Below, piece by piece: positions 1 to 11,363 of a stretch of 64,000 nt of DNA. Position 1 is the first letter of the stretch; every line of letters begins with the position of its first letter. The notes beneath the pieces are model-generated. The model was not told where the DNA came from. It saw only the letters and a list, made by a program, of their open reading frames with translations, and made no database searches. The position numbers were made by a program, and so were the translations under genes. Source of the stretch: Apodospora peruviana (taxonomy: Eukaryota > Ascomycota > Sordariomycetes > Sordariales > Lasiosphaeriaceae). Location: positions 1-64,000 of the forward strand of contig JAUEDM010000007.1 of NCBI GenBank assembly GCA_033439685.1, read 5' to 3'.

Positions 1-1060
1 CACCATGCAGTCAAGAAAATCGATAATTAGGTCACCTACCTACCTTACCTATTTAGTAAATGGCAAGCGAAACCAGCAGGGCAATACGCGTAAAGTTTCA
101 TCCCTGGTAATCTCAAGATAGATAAAAAGAATGATCGCCGGGTTCATACTCACCACGGTGACAACCAACCCAGGACGAGCCACGATATGTGCCCTTTTTC
201 GGTTCAATCTGTAATTGTACAACGATACCATCGTCCAGTGACGCATTTGCTCCTTGCATGGCGATTTACTCCGATTTCTGTTACACAGGCTGTAGAATTT
301 GTGAGCACATCTCATGAGATTATTATTCGACAGATGGCCGGGTTGAGAGTGATTCCATGTATGTTAGGTGCTCGTGTGGCAAGGTAGTGGCACGGAGGCG
401 ATAAATTGCCCACGGCAGGCCGGAACGCCGGCTATCTCCGTATGGGATGCAAGACATATGGCAAGGAGGGTGACTAGTAGTACAGGTATTTGCAATTGTC
501 GACACGAATTATTGGCTGGGTTCGTCTGTGCCACCTGCGACCTAACCTTTGTGGCAGTCATTGTAATTATTGCGGAGAAATAGGTCAGTAAGTGCGTGGT
601 AATTATTATTGGTTTTGGTCAAGTCGTAGAGCCGGCAACCGACCAATCTTGATTTGAACGTCCAGGAGGGGGGACGTTGAGGTAACACACGGTGTGTAGG
701 TATTTGGGGGCTGTAGCCTACTTACCTAGTTTTTTAGCTGGTATTCCGCTCAGTGTTCGTACCATTCCCCTTCCTCACAAGGTGGACGTTGGAAGTGAGG
801 CAGGGATCAGAGCCATCCCAAACATTCAGATTTGACAATATGAAGTCTATCGAGGCAGTAGTATACGAGTATATGTGGGCGGAAGCCCATACAAGAAATC
901 CAGCAGCCAGCAGCCAAAGCTGCCACCCTTTTGCTGGTTACACACATTTTGCATTAGCTTGTTCAAAAATTGATATGCATGTCTCCCTTTTGGTCAATCC
1001 CCGGGCCCACTCACTTCCACCAACCAAAGGACCATGACTGGCCACGAGCCCATCCCTCCA
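1..1060. other. Intergenic, no gene seen
   Basis: No open frame here looks like protein. Short TACC microsatellite-like tracts occur near 37-52 and around 715-730. The downstream gene on the minus strand ends at 1061, so this stretch probably contains its 3' UTR. Confidence 0.5.
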
Positions 1061-2540
1061 TCAAGCATCAATCTTCGCATATGTCTTCTCATACTTTGAG
1101 GGTAATAAGCTTCGAACTGAAGTAGTTCTGACACTCTCCACCTTTGCAAAGTCATGATCGTCCCCCCCAGCGACGGTACTTCCCGTTGAGGTGCTAGTAA
1201 TAGTAGCGGATGTTACCTTGCTCATGGCCTCCTTCTTCTTCGTGCCCCAGTTGTCATCGTCGTTAAAGTCGACCGTCATCAGACCCGAGGGCACGGTAGG
1301 GAGGCCATGCATGGCAAGCGTTTCGGCCTCGCTCCCAGACCACCCCTCGAGGGTCTTGCATGTGTCCAGCACGCTGTCTTGTACTTGGCGGAGCTTGTAG
1401 CGCCAGCCGTTGCGTATGGCGCTACGGTAGGCCGCCTCACGCCACTGCCTCTCATCGTGCGCGGCGCTTGACTTCGCGGCCCGCTGCACAAAGAGCGTAC
1501 GGAAAGACACGACGCAGGCGATGACAAAGGCCACGGAGAACTCGACGTGGAACCAGAACCAGGTGAAGGTCAGGCTCTGCATCCTCACTGGGTCTGTACC
1601 TTCTTCACCGTACTGGTTGTGGGATATCGAGCCGCGCACAATGGTGACGGCAATGGTCAGGAATACGAGGCCAAAGACAAAGGTGAGTATCATCTTTTTG
1701 CGAAGGTTGATACCGCTTCCCCAGAGAATGATGGTGGGAAACAGGATGACTAGGGACACATATGTTGATCAGCTAAAGTTCGACACACCCAAGAAAATGA
1801 ACGACTTACTGAGAACATCCGAGGCGGCATCGACTGTCGCCGAAAATACAGTGTTGAAAAACAGCCGCTTCAGGGCGTCTGGGTTGGTGCAGCTCGGGCC
1901 AAGGATGTAGTCAATACTGCCAAAAAGGCACGGGAACGGCTCCATACCAATCTGCGCGGCGGTGCCCGCAACCGTAAAGACTGTCACGGCCCACCACGCG
2001 ATGTTGAAGCGCCGAAAGCTGGCACCGAGGCGGCGAAAGAAGAGCAAGAAGTTGAGCTTAATGATCAGGACGCCGACCAGGGTGCAGTTGAGGCCCACCC
2101 CGAGGGCGATGAGGCCCTCTCTGATATGCGTGAAGGTGTCCGGGCCGAAGCTGGAAAAGTCGCCCCGGTCGAGGGCCTCGGCCTCGTACAGGTAGTGGAC
2201 GAACAGGTGGATCAAGATGGCCTCGGCGCTGTGGAGAAGGAGCGCGACCATCATGAGGTAGTCTTCGAATACTAGACGACGGAAGCAGGCCCACCGGATC
2301 GAGACTCTGGCTGTGATGGCGATGATGCACAGGCCAAAGAAGAACCAGTTGACAATCTGTCATGATGTTAGTTTTATTTGTTATTCCTTCCCCCTCTTCA
2401 AGAAGCCAGGGAGGAGATGACTGAAGACATACGCGAAAGGCCTGTTCAGGGACAGTATCATTCCCAACGGGAACAAAGACCGCTGGCAGTTGGCCACCAT
2501 TGCCGCCTGAGGGAATTGAAGCCGAGGCGTTGGAGGTCAT
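1061..2540 (-). CDS. PTH11-like / fungal rhodopsin-type seven-helix membrane protein
   Basis: Predicted integral plasma-membrane protein of the fungal rhodopsin-like (PTH11/SAT4-type) family, members of which act as putative receptors; the ligand is unknown. Three exons on the minus strand: 2540-2433, 2356-1810 and 1749-1061, giving 447 aa. Introns have gtatgt/acag and gtaagt/ctag borders with actaac and ctgat branch sites, and both junctions keep frame. The start is an ATG followed by a short Ser/Gly-rich N-terminus. Hydrophobic segments follow, including the family-typical block NWFFFGLCIIAITARVSIRW and, just after the second intron, DVLIILFPTIILW. The last ~150 residues form a soluble, Ser/Thr-rich tail. 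There is no extracellular CFEM domain. Family assignment rests on remembered motif pattern. A 15-G run lies 80 bp upstream of the start. Confidence 0.8.
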
Positions 2541-3814
2541 GATGAGACACTGATAGCTATTGCTAATTACTTTGGTAGGTACAGGCAGGCAAGTAATTAG
2601 ACATAAAATGGCGCGATGGCGGGGGGGGGGGGGGGTTTGATTTGCTGACTTGTGAGGATGACAAGACTTGGTAGCCCACGAACTGGACAACATATCCAGA
2701 GTCTCGATATCAAGGAAGGCCATTAATCTTATTATTTCTTACCTACGTATTTAGGTAGGTATCTAGGTAGGTAGGTGGGTAGCTTAAGTTGCCCGCAGAT
2801 TTGGCGGCAGGCATCGTGGGGGCTGGGCGTAAGTCGTGCCATGACAATACATTACGTATCTATCCACTGAAGGGATGGTGTGCAGCCTGCAGAGGAGTGG
2901 TTGTCGTGCGACACGAGAGAGTTTTATCTTTGATTTGTTTCCCCCTCTTTTGTTCTGTAACGTAAAGCTCTTTTGTTCTGGTAACGTGAAGCTACCTACC
3001 TCCTAATACCTCACCCTTTTCTCTTGCCCCGGTGTAGTGTGCGGAGTTATTCGTACGGTGTACACAATTAGAATGCCGCCTGGTACTGGATGGGTACTTC
3101 CAGCCAGGCATGCACTTATTTCCCAAACATAGGTAAACAACCTACTGCTTTTCCATTTGGCGCGTATTTCCGGAATTCGAATTTTCAATTTCAACCTGAA
3201 TGGCACTTGCATAATTTTGTACTTCTATGGCTTGTCAACCTCCTTTTTGGCTCGCTTCATGTACCTTCTAGGTTCTGGATGCAAGCTACACTATTGGACT
3301 ACGTAGTACGTCTGTTATTCTTCTGAATTCCTTACTAAATAGGTAGGTACCCATCGTCCTAAATCTTGGAATCCCAGACTTGCCACACGCACGAGGCCCA
3401 GGTAACTACAGAGGTACCATTCTAGAAACACCCCATTACTATAACAAAAAATGGGGATTTTCTTTTCGTGTAATGTAACAAGCAACCATATGGAGATTAA
3501 TAGTTACTAATTGAAGTAAGGTTGTACCATCTTTATGTTAAAATATGTATAAAAGACAACAATTCGATTTTGGAAAATACGTACCGGTAGGTCGAAAATG
3601 AACATGTACCTGGAAAATGGGCTGTTACAGAAGCGGTTATTTACAGTCCCAACAGCACCCCCCTTCATTGATTATCCGTTGGGTCAGCGTCACATTGATT
3701 CATAGCGCGTAATTCGCCCACCAGTTTCTTCTCTTCTGTTCATTCTCTTCGTCCTCTTCTGAGCCACTTCCATCAACCCAACCTAGACCGCAGCTCAACT
3801 CCACTGCATTCAAC
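2541..3814. other. Intergenic with simple repeats
   Basis: Contains a run of 15 G (2621-2635), TAGG-type repeats (about 2750-2778), an imperfect 23/24 bp tandem duplication (2945-2967 and 2968-2991) and an AT-rich stretch (3430-3560) with a TATA-like tataaaag at 3548-3555. No coding sequence recognised. It separates the PTH11-like gene (-) from the P450 pseudogene (+). Confidence 0.6.
2945..2991. repeat. Imperfect 23/24 bp tandem duplication
   Basis: Two adjacent copies of a unit containing ttttgttctg and taacgt. They differ by one inserted G and one A/G substitution. No function is apparent. Confidence 0.8.
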
Positions 3815-5381
3815 ATGGCAAGCACATTCTCAGTCGTAGTTGGGTGTCTCGCCGCGACTTACCTCTTCCTTCCCGTCTTGCTTCACATGACTCAAGATGC
3901 GCGAGAGCCGCCGGCAATCCTCACCGGTGTCCCCTTCATCGGTCCCATCTTCAGCATGACTCGGGAGAAATTCCGCTTCTGCGTGCGCCTGCGAGACCAG
4001 TACCGGCTCCCAATCTACACCTTGCGCCTGCCAATTTCGCGCATCTATGTCGTCAAGGCCACTGAGGCTATCCCCGTAGTCTAGAAACAATGGCGGCCCA
4101 TCAGCTTTGCCGCCATTACAGCGAGTACCGGAAGTCTAGTCGGAATCAGCAAAGAGAAACTCGACATCATGCAAAAAGATCTGATGAGCGAGGATGGCTT
4201 CAGGGTGAGCTGGCCCAAGCACATTATGCCTGCCATGAGCCCGGGCGCCGACCTCGACCATATTAACCGGAAGTCTGTCCAAATATATGTGAATGAGATG
4301 GAGAGGTTGCAGGCCAGCAATGGTACTACCCGGGTCGGTCTTGCCGAATGGGCGCGGGAGATGATGGTTACGTCGACAGGTGAAGCTATTTGGGGGCCCC
4401 AGAACCCGCTCAGGGATCCCAAAGTACGGGATGCCCGGAAACTGTTCGAGTTTAGATTTCTCACCCTGTCTCTCTCTCCGCTGCCGTGGCTGTTCTTGCC
4501 CAGGCTGTACCTCGCATGAGAAATGGTTGCCGCCGCGTGGATCAAGTACACCAAGACTGGCGGCTACAAGACAGCATCGGGCCTCGTGCGCAAGCGTTGG
4601 GAACACCATCACGACCTTTTTGTTTTCAACGAAGAGGATTTTGGGCGTGGCGAGATAGGGAACGCATTCGCCGTGCTGGGTAACACCACTGCCACCACCT
4701 TTTGGGTCACATACCACATCTACAAGGACGACCAAATCCTGGCAGACGTCCGCCGTGAGCTCTCGGCGCTTGTGCGTGAAGGGGAGGAGGACGGCGTCAA
4801 AACAAGCACCATCGACCTGGCCGTTATCAAGGACGGATGTTGCCCTATTCTCATGAGCACATTCCAGGAGGTCCTTCGTTACCGCGCCGTCAGCAACAGT
4901 GTACGGCTTCTCTTGGAAGACGTGCTGCTCGACAACCGCTGTCTGCTTCGCAAAAGGGAGTACCCTGATGATGCCCGGACCCGTCCAACACTCCGAGACC
5001 TCGGACTGGGGCGAAGACGCCGTCCAGTTCGACTATCTGCGCTTCATCCGCAAGCGGGAGCCGGGCAAGAAGCGGTTCAACCGCGTGGCCTTTCGTTCGT
5101 TTGGGGGCGGCCACACGCTGTGCCCCGGCCGCAACTTTGCTACCACCGAGATTGTGTCGCTTGCTGCGCTCCTGGTGCTTCAGTTTGACGTCACCCCCGT
5201 TGGGGGTAAATGGGTTGATCCGACATTTGAGAACTCGCCCATTGCGGCGGGGTTCCCGCATCCTGACAAGGATATTGATGTCGACTTGAAACCGAGAGAC
5301 CCGATGAGGAGGTAGAAGGTGTTGTTCTCTGGTGACAAGGCTATGAATATTGTGGCTGAGGATATTGCGGCTGCGGAGTAG
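3815..5381 (+). pseudogene. Cytochrome P450 pseudogene
   Basis: Relic of a microsomal P450. It keeps an N-terminal hydrophobic anchor, an ExxR motif (EVLR near 4866-4877) and a near-perfect heme loop, FGGGHTLCPGRNFA (about 5099-5140), so it was once functional. It is broken by stops at 4082 (TAG), 4517 (TGA) and 5313 (TAG). It also has a +1 frameshift, best explained by one extra A in the AAAA run at 4952-4955. Beyond the third stop the frame continues with P450-like sequence to a natural stop at 5379-5381. The stops are what C-to-T (or complementary G-to-A) changes would give, as in RIP. The heme-loop style resembles fungal CYP7/CYP8-like enzymes, but that is from memory and uncertain. No intron explains the breaks. 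Confidence 0.85.
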
Positions 5382-5959
5382 AGACCGTTGAAGTGGGTTA
5401 GGAGCAACAAGGATATATTTTGCTATTCTTTTCTGATTACCTGGTAATAGGTACTAGTCTGGTCTTGCCAGATACAAGCATATTTGTATAGCAAGCGAAG
5501 CACAAATCCAAAACTTGTATCCAGATCTACCGCTTCTTTCTCCAAACCCAAATCATTCACATAACCACCGCACCCAAGGTAGGCTGGTAGGTAGATAAAG
5601 TATTCTGACATGAAAGTTACCAATACCCATAGTTCAGCCAGAGCAAAACGGTTACGTCCAGGGACTTCCTGAACGTGCCAGAAGATTGAAAAAACAACCA
5701 ACATTCTGCCCCCATCGTTTTGAATCCTGCATTCGTGAGCCTTTTCACGCCACAGTACCTACATGTACGACGGTAACCTCCCCCTTTCATCATCCACAAG
5801 ACACATCCAAGCCCTCGGATCAAGCCCCCAACTCCCTGCATTACTAGGCATGGACTTTTCTCAACGCATCATTGCTGTATTGGCATATCTTCCGGAGATG
5901 GGACCATCTCCGACGATCGGCCGGTATGGAATGCTTGGAGCAACCGGCGGATAAGACCG
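5382..5959. other. Intergenic, no gene seen
   Basis: Holds only a TAGG-type tract near 5578-5598 and short frames without protein character. The left border of the Helitron-like relic may lie in its last 100 bases. Confidence 0.45.
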
Positions 5960-7987
5960 TGCTTCTAGAAAAGGCCGGGCAGAGGATTTCTTTAGTAGAG
6001 GCGTACCCGCATCGCGGGAACGTCCTGCGGGACCTGTCGCTATATAAATACTTGGCGATTGTGAAGCTAAAGCGGAAGCGCAGCGGCGCGGCAGCGTAGG
6101 GGGAGGTGGACTTCAGCAGCGCATGGCCTCCCTCAGAGATGCGGGTACAGTATTTGCAAAGGCCGGGTAAGCAAGCTGTCGTCTACCTGGATGGTTATTT
6201 GAGTATGAACTTCAACGAAGAAGACGAAACGCATTACAGGAGGTACATATTTCATCACGCTCTGTCGGGGGAAGGGGGGACAAGATAGAAATAGTTAGTG
6301 AACTGACAGCTGTTGATACAGAGCGGCTGTACAGCACCTTGCTATGTTCGTACCATGGGGAGTCTTTTCTGAACGAATCGCAAGGGGATATTTACGACAT
6401 CTGGCAGGGAAAAAGCAGGCCTTGTCATTGAGAGTATCAAACTACATTGATAACATTCAGCTGCTCCGGCGGTCTGCAGAGGACGTGCAACGTGACGCGA
6501 GGCAATGGGCTGCCCTGTCCGGAGACAACAACCCACCGTCTGGCATGGTCGAATTCGGCTTAGGTGAAGAAGAGGAGGACCAGGAGACAAGGTACCGGTC
6601 TGACAATGTCGGTACCGCCACGCGACTTATTGACGTTCTGAGAAACGCGATAGGGGGGTCAGAGGTCACTGCCAGCTCGACAAAGATCACGGAGATAGTG
6701 CGCCAACTCCTACAGTTCCAGCAGGTGGCGATGGGGTCTTCAAACAAGTTGCGAGCCACGGCAGTGTTAGAGACAGTGCCGGGTGCTCCATGCGCTCAGT
6801 CATCGGGGGCGGCGGTTCCTGACCAGGGACTTCTCAGGTCCATCAAGTCACAGCAGGCGAGCGCTTCACGGGAGCGAGAAAGGATGATCCAGGGCATACA
6901 GAGCGGGCAGGAATCCCACGAAGAGGTATCGGGCCACGCTGCAGCTGTATACAGTGTCCTGAGTGGCTTCGGCGAGCAAGATGTCGAGATGACAGAGGCC
7001 GATTCTGAACATTCGAAGCGGCGTGCGGCACCGTCGACAAGCATCAGATTTGGGCCGACCATGTCGTTCTCGGAGACGGGAAGACGGCTTATGGAGTCTT
7101 TCACTCTCAATCGGGAACAAGGCATCGCCTTGGGCCTGATATGTCGCCAGCTGGATCGGTTACGTCGTGACGAACGTGGGACGGCACAACTGTGCATGTT
7201 TGTTGGTGGAGAGGGCGGAACGGGAAAGTCCCGCGTCATCGAGGCCGTTACCGAGCTGTTTTCCAACAGGGACATCTCGCACCGTCTATTAGTAACCGCA
7301 ACGTCGGGGACGGCTGCGGCACGTATCAACGGAGTGACAATCCACTCAGCCTGCGGTGTCTTTAAAGATGCGCCACGAGCTGGCGGATCCAGCAAGAAGG
7401 TCGAGGGCCTCCAGAACTCGAGCGCGGCGGGACTCTATGTGGACGGCCAAGTTCGGATGGATTGGCAGCAGAAATACGTGCTCATCATCGACGAAGTCAG
7501 CATGCTTGGCGCGCAGACGCTGCATGTGGTGAACGAACAGCTTTGCAAGCTCCGTGGGTGTGCGGAAGACTTTGGCGGCATACCCATCGTCCACTTCTGT
7601 GGGGATTTTCGTCAGTTCCCGCCCTGTGCAGGAGCGGTCGATTCTCCTCCCCAGTGCGGCCATCTCGTGGGACGACGACAAGTCCTTCAAGGCAGAGCAG
7701 AGACGGCAGCACGACAAGGCCCATGCTCTATGGAACAGGTTCACGACCCTGGTCATCCTGACGGAGCAGCTCCGCGCGGCTGGGGATCCGATGCTGAGGA
7801 GGCTGCTGACACGCGTCCGGAAAGGCATTCAGGACAAGTCCGACGTAGACCTCCTCAACAGCAGGTGTTACCATGAAGGTCAGCGGATTCCGTGGGAATT
7901 GGGTATCACGGTGGTGACTCCGCTCAACAGGAATCGCTGGAATCTGAATACCGAGGCGGTCTTGTCCTTCCAGAGACAGCGGCAGGG
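5960..7987 (+). mobile_element. Helitron-type Pif1 helicase relic (rolling-circle transposon fragment)
   Basis: Fragments in at least three shifting frames match the helicase half of fungal Helitron RepHel proteins. Early pieces (about 6025-6290) include YKYLAIVKLKRKR and VVYLDGYLSMNF. A longer frame (about 6344-7630) contains SYYxDNIQLLRRSAEDxxRD-like sequence, a Walker A motif GGEGGTGKS (about 7206-7232) and a Walker B motif LIIDEVSMLG (about 7482-7511). The frame shifts near 7622-7630 and continues to about 7985 with VDLLNSRCYHEG and GITVVTPLNRNRWNLNTE. Stops and shifts make it non-functional. The Rep/HUH nuclease half and the TC...CTRR ends were not found, so it is a truncated copy. Homology stops abruptly near 7987. 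Confidence 0.75.
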
Positions 7988-7989
7988 TC

Positions 7990-9286
7990 GTCGAGTTCCT
8001 ACGAGACGAGAATGTCTGGGCCGAAATAAAGGCTTGGATCAACGCAGACCCTTATCTTGGACTCTTCAAGACCTGCATCATGATGGCCAAGAGCTTTGGA
8101 CCATCCGACGTTGTCCACACCAGAGTCAGCCCGGTATGGGAAAGCATGCACACAGGTATGCGATATGCACAACTGGCAGAGCAACATGGTCGACCTTTCG
8201 CCGCCAAGTACTTGGATGCATTTGACAGGATATTCTGCGGCCACTGGGACGGGGCTCAAGAATGTTACCAACACTTTAGGTACGAATCTGTGACCTCGAA
8301 GCATTGGTTTAGATTGTTTTTCCGCAAACGGAATCACATCCTTTACGACGAAGCCTATCTAGACCATTTTGAGGAGCTTGGAGACGGAGATGACTCCTTC
8401 AGGTATCTTCTCGTCTCCCGAGCCGGAGTGCCTTGAGCTGATCAATGCGACAGAGAATTTGTGCTTTTCCCGAGCGGCAATTATTTACGGTCTTGGATAC
8501 TTCTTATGGGTCAGACTAATGACAAGTACGGCGCAAGAGCTTAAAGAATTGCTTGCTTTCTGGCTCGATTTGCACCAATCTTTCTTTGCTCTGCGTCTGA
8601 ACCAGCCCGGTACAACAAGCTTGAGCTTCTATCTCCTCGACGCGGGATTAAAAGGTCTGGACAAACAAGATGCGGAGGATGCTTTCACGTTATGGAGTAT
8701 TTTCTTAACTGAGCTCTGCTCGAGCAGGAACTTGGCAAATTTCAACAAAGAGTAAGCCGGAGACTTTGCCAACTTGGCAGGCCAATTCCCACAGCTTCAT
8801 CTGGGGAACAAGCCTTGGACGCCAGAGACGGAGAGGTACGGAAAGCTCCTGGCTCCTCTCAAGCCAGTATTTGAGGCTCAACGAGTTCCAGAGTTCGGGG
8901 AGTTATTTAACCAACTGGGCCAAGCGGTCGTTGTGCAAGAGGAAAGGTCGAGGTCTATCAGTATGGCTAATTCCAAATACACAACGCCAAGGACAAGTGC
9001 CGTATCATCATCCTCGTCGTCCACAAGTTCTGTTGGTTCCAGCACAACTTCCACGCACGCCACCGTTATCACCAGTACTATGGAAGGTGACATATTCTCG
9101 CCCAACAACGAATTACCTCCTGGGACTGCTGAACCGGAGAAAAGGAGAACCCGCCATCTGTCGCAAATGTTGAAGAATGCGAGAAAGAAACTGGGACTTC
9201 CGCAGGCCGGGTGGCGGGCGCAGTGGCGCCAGTGGGAAGTTGAGGACTCACTTGATAGGATATCGGACGACGAAGAGGGCCACTGA
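7990..9286 (+). pseudogene. Decayed gene of unknown function next to the Helitron relic
   Basis: Coding-like sequence in changing frames: about 7995-8400 (includes WAEIKAWINADPYLGLFK and FRLFFRKRNHILYDEAYL), about 8450-8755 and 8762-9286. The last part ends with a Ser/Thr-rich tract and an acidic C-terminus, DRISDDEEGH. A possible intron (gt at 8402, ag near 8450) links the first two parts, but a further shift near 8530-8550 and a TAA at 8753 interrupt the frame. I do not recognise the family. Either an old host gene was split by the element, or this is a gene fragment carried with it. Two or more real exons with unusual splice sites cannot be excluded. Confidence 0.4.
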
Positions 9287-10383
9287 GCACCTGGCGCGGA
9301 TTTCAAGTATTGGTTTTATTGATTGGTTTTGTTGGAACAATCTGTTCATGCGATGGACCCCTAAGCAGATCCTAGACAGTTGGAGCGAATTAACAGAATG
9401 TTGATGAGCAAAGGGTTGCCGGTACTGGAAATCATGGACATTCTTTCGGGCGGCGTCGAAGGATAGTTCATGATACAAAGATTGCCCGATCCATGTTTAA
9501 CTTGATGTAAAGATCTCGCCCCTGTACCGCAACCACGACATTGATATAGAGCACGTGTCCATCTCGCAGCAGAGCCTCGTCGACGCATCTGACCTCATGG
9601 AAAGGTCAGGTGGTTGCTGCCAACTTGTTCTGAAGAAGCCGGGATGCTCAAATTTGGGAGGGTCATTGTCATGCGCGACAGGTTCGCCCTGGCGATGAGG
9701 GCGAGTTTTGACTCTGAGGGTGCCGGACCTGCAGGCTCTTACGGACGGCCACATTCAGAGCGCGATAACACTGTTAAACAGCGCAATGCCGCCGATGAAC
9801 GAGATAGGTAGTGCTGATACCTGTAAGGGATGTGAATGCACTCCATTTGAAGACGCGCATATTATTGCAAGGATCAAGTGCCAGACGCGAACAACGGGCA
9901 GGCAGCCTGAAGCCGTGGTTGCACAGCTGAGACCAAAAGTTTCAAAAAGGGGAGAGTTATGCCGATTGAGGCCTGACCAACAAGTGCAAGGCAGAATGCA
10001 AGGCATGGAGTAAGACAAGAGCAAATAAAGCTTGAAGCAAGGTGCGAAGCCACGCGTGATGTGCGGCGCAGTTTTTCACGAGCCGCCCACGCGCCTGGTA
10101 CAACCTCTTGGCCAGCTTATTCTCCTAATCGGGGATAGCGTGTGTATTACCTTACTCACACCATGAACAGGTCTTCAATTCTTTTAAAGAGGACTCAGAG
10201 ACAAGCTGTTCCGGAAGAAAGCATGGTTAACACAATCAAATCGCTAAGCAAAGGTCGACCTCCTTTTAGAGTGCAATATTCCTGACCGAGCTGCCGTACT
10301 TTGACGCACTCAGACACTTGCTCCAACGCTTTCACTTACACCAACACCTGGACTTTCACTTGCACTCACTTACACCCATCGCC
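9287..10383. other. Gene-free stretch with scattered coding-like fragments
   Basis: Short frames at about 9500-9690 and 9708-10013 have protein-like composition but lack a start, known motifs or consistent splicing. They may belong to the decayed region to the left. The last 200 bases should contain the promoter and 5' UTR of the gene starting at 10384. Confidence 0.35.
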
Positions 10384-11199
10384 ATGGCAAGTTCCAAAGA
10401 CCATAACCCGGCTGTCCCCGAAGATCGCCATGACAATTCCTTTGACACGGCTCTGACCGAATATGGCACCCAAAGCTCGGCCCCGGGATCCTCGCCGTAC
10501 AAGCGCCTCCCCCTCTCCTTCAACATCTATTACAAGCAATGGTTCTCGTCCATGTACCAGATCGGCGAGCATGAGAACAGGCCGCTGTTCACGATCCAGC
10601 GGCATGGAGCCTGGGGCCACGATAAGCCCATGATCGTGCTCCACGAAGGCGACGACCCCAAAGGCCCCGTTGTAGGCACCGTGACCAAAGAGGGACTGAT
10701 GAAACACGACACCGTCATCGAGCTGCCAATGAGTCCGCGACCAGGTTCCGAAGGCGGGACCATCCGCGAGCCCTTAGTCAGCGACGTGTCCATGACTCTC
10801 AATAACTCCCGCTTCACATTCACTTTCGACGTGGGGCGACCTGGAAAAGAGACGCGCCGCGAGACCTTCGAGTGGCGCATCTCCAAAGCCATCGAGGTGC
10901 GCACCCTGGACAGCATGGCGTTTGGGTGGAAGCTGGTGCGCCTCGGGCCGGACCAACCCACGGTCACGGGTCGGGGAGGCCCTCGGAGAGCCAGGGATTC
11001 GGGTGAAGCCAGTGATGGCAAGGAGGTTGTGGCGGCGTGGTCCGAGAACTCCGGCATGACCCTCTCTAAGATCATCAAGTTCCATTTCCTTGGGGCGGGC
11101 GCCACGGGCGAGCTTGGGGACGATTGGGCCTTGATGGCCGCGCTGTCCGCCTTCAGGCTCTGGAAGTTCACCAGTGGGTCGATTTCTGTTCGCCCTTGA
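10384..11199 (+). CDS. LURP-one / tubby C-terminal-like domain protein
   Basis: Intronless gene, 271 aa. The ATG at 10384 is the first methionine in the frame and begins MASSKDHNP. The protein reads as one beta-rich domain: residues ~35-60 LSFNIYYKQWFSSMYQI, then alternating strands such as SRFTFTFDVGRPGKETRRETF and FGWKLVRLG, with a C-terminal hydrophobic helix LMAALSAFRLWKF. This is the layout of fungal LURP-one-related (tubby-like) proteins, whose biochemical role is unknown. The lack of a signal peptide and of membrane spans suggests a cytosolic protein. The assignment is from pattern memory. The open frame itself is convincing: it has strong GC-rich third positions, and the A/T-rich sequence after the stop looks like a 3' UTR. 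Confidence 0.75.
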   Translation: MASSKDHNPAVPEDRHDNSFDTALTEYGTQSSAPGSSPYKRLPLSFNIYYKQWFSSMYQIGEHENRPLFTIQRHGAWGHDKPMIVLHEGDDPKGPVVGTVTKEGLMKHDTVIELPMSPRPGSEGGTIREPLVSDVSMTLNNSRFTFTFDVGRPGKETRRETFEWRISKAIEVRTLDSMAFGWKLVRLGPDQPTVTGRGGPRRARDSGEASDGKEVVAAWSENSGMTLSKIIKFHFLGAGATGELGDDWALMAALSAFRLWKFTSGSISVRP

Positions 11200-11363
11200 T
11201 GCATTTTGTAGTTTACCATCTTATATATATCGACAGGGGGAGACAGTGGCACGAGTGCACCAGATTTGTGGGGTGCCTGCTTAATAATTATCGTATATAA
11301 TCACTGTTTTGGACACCGGACAATACGATTAAGCGTCCATTTTTTAGGTAAAGTAAGGTGTGC

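Noticed and set aside
10318..10383. N-terminal extension of the LURP-one-like protein
   Set aside because: It would start at TTG; the first ATG in the frame is 10384.
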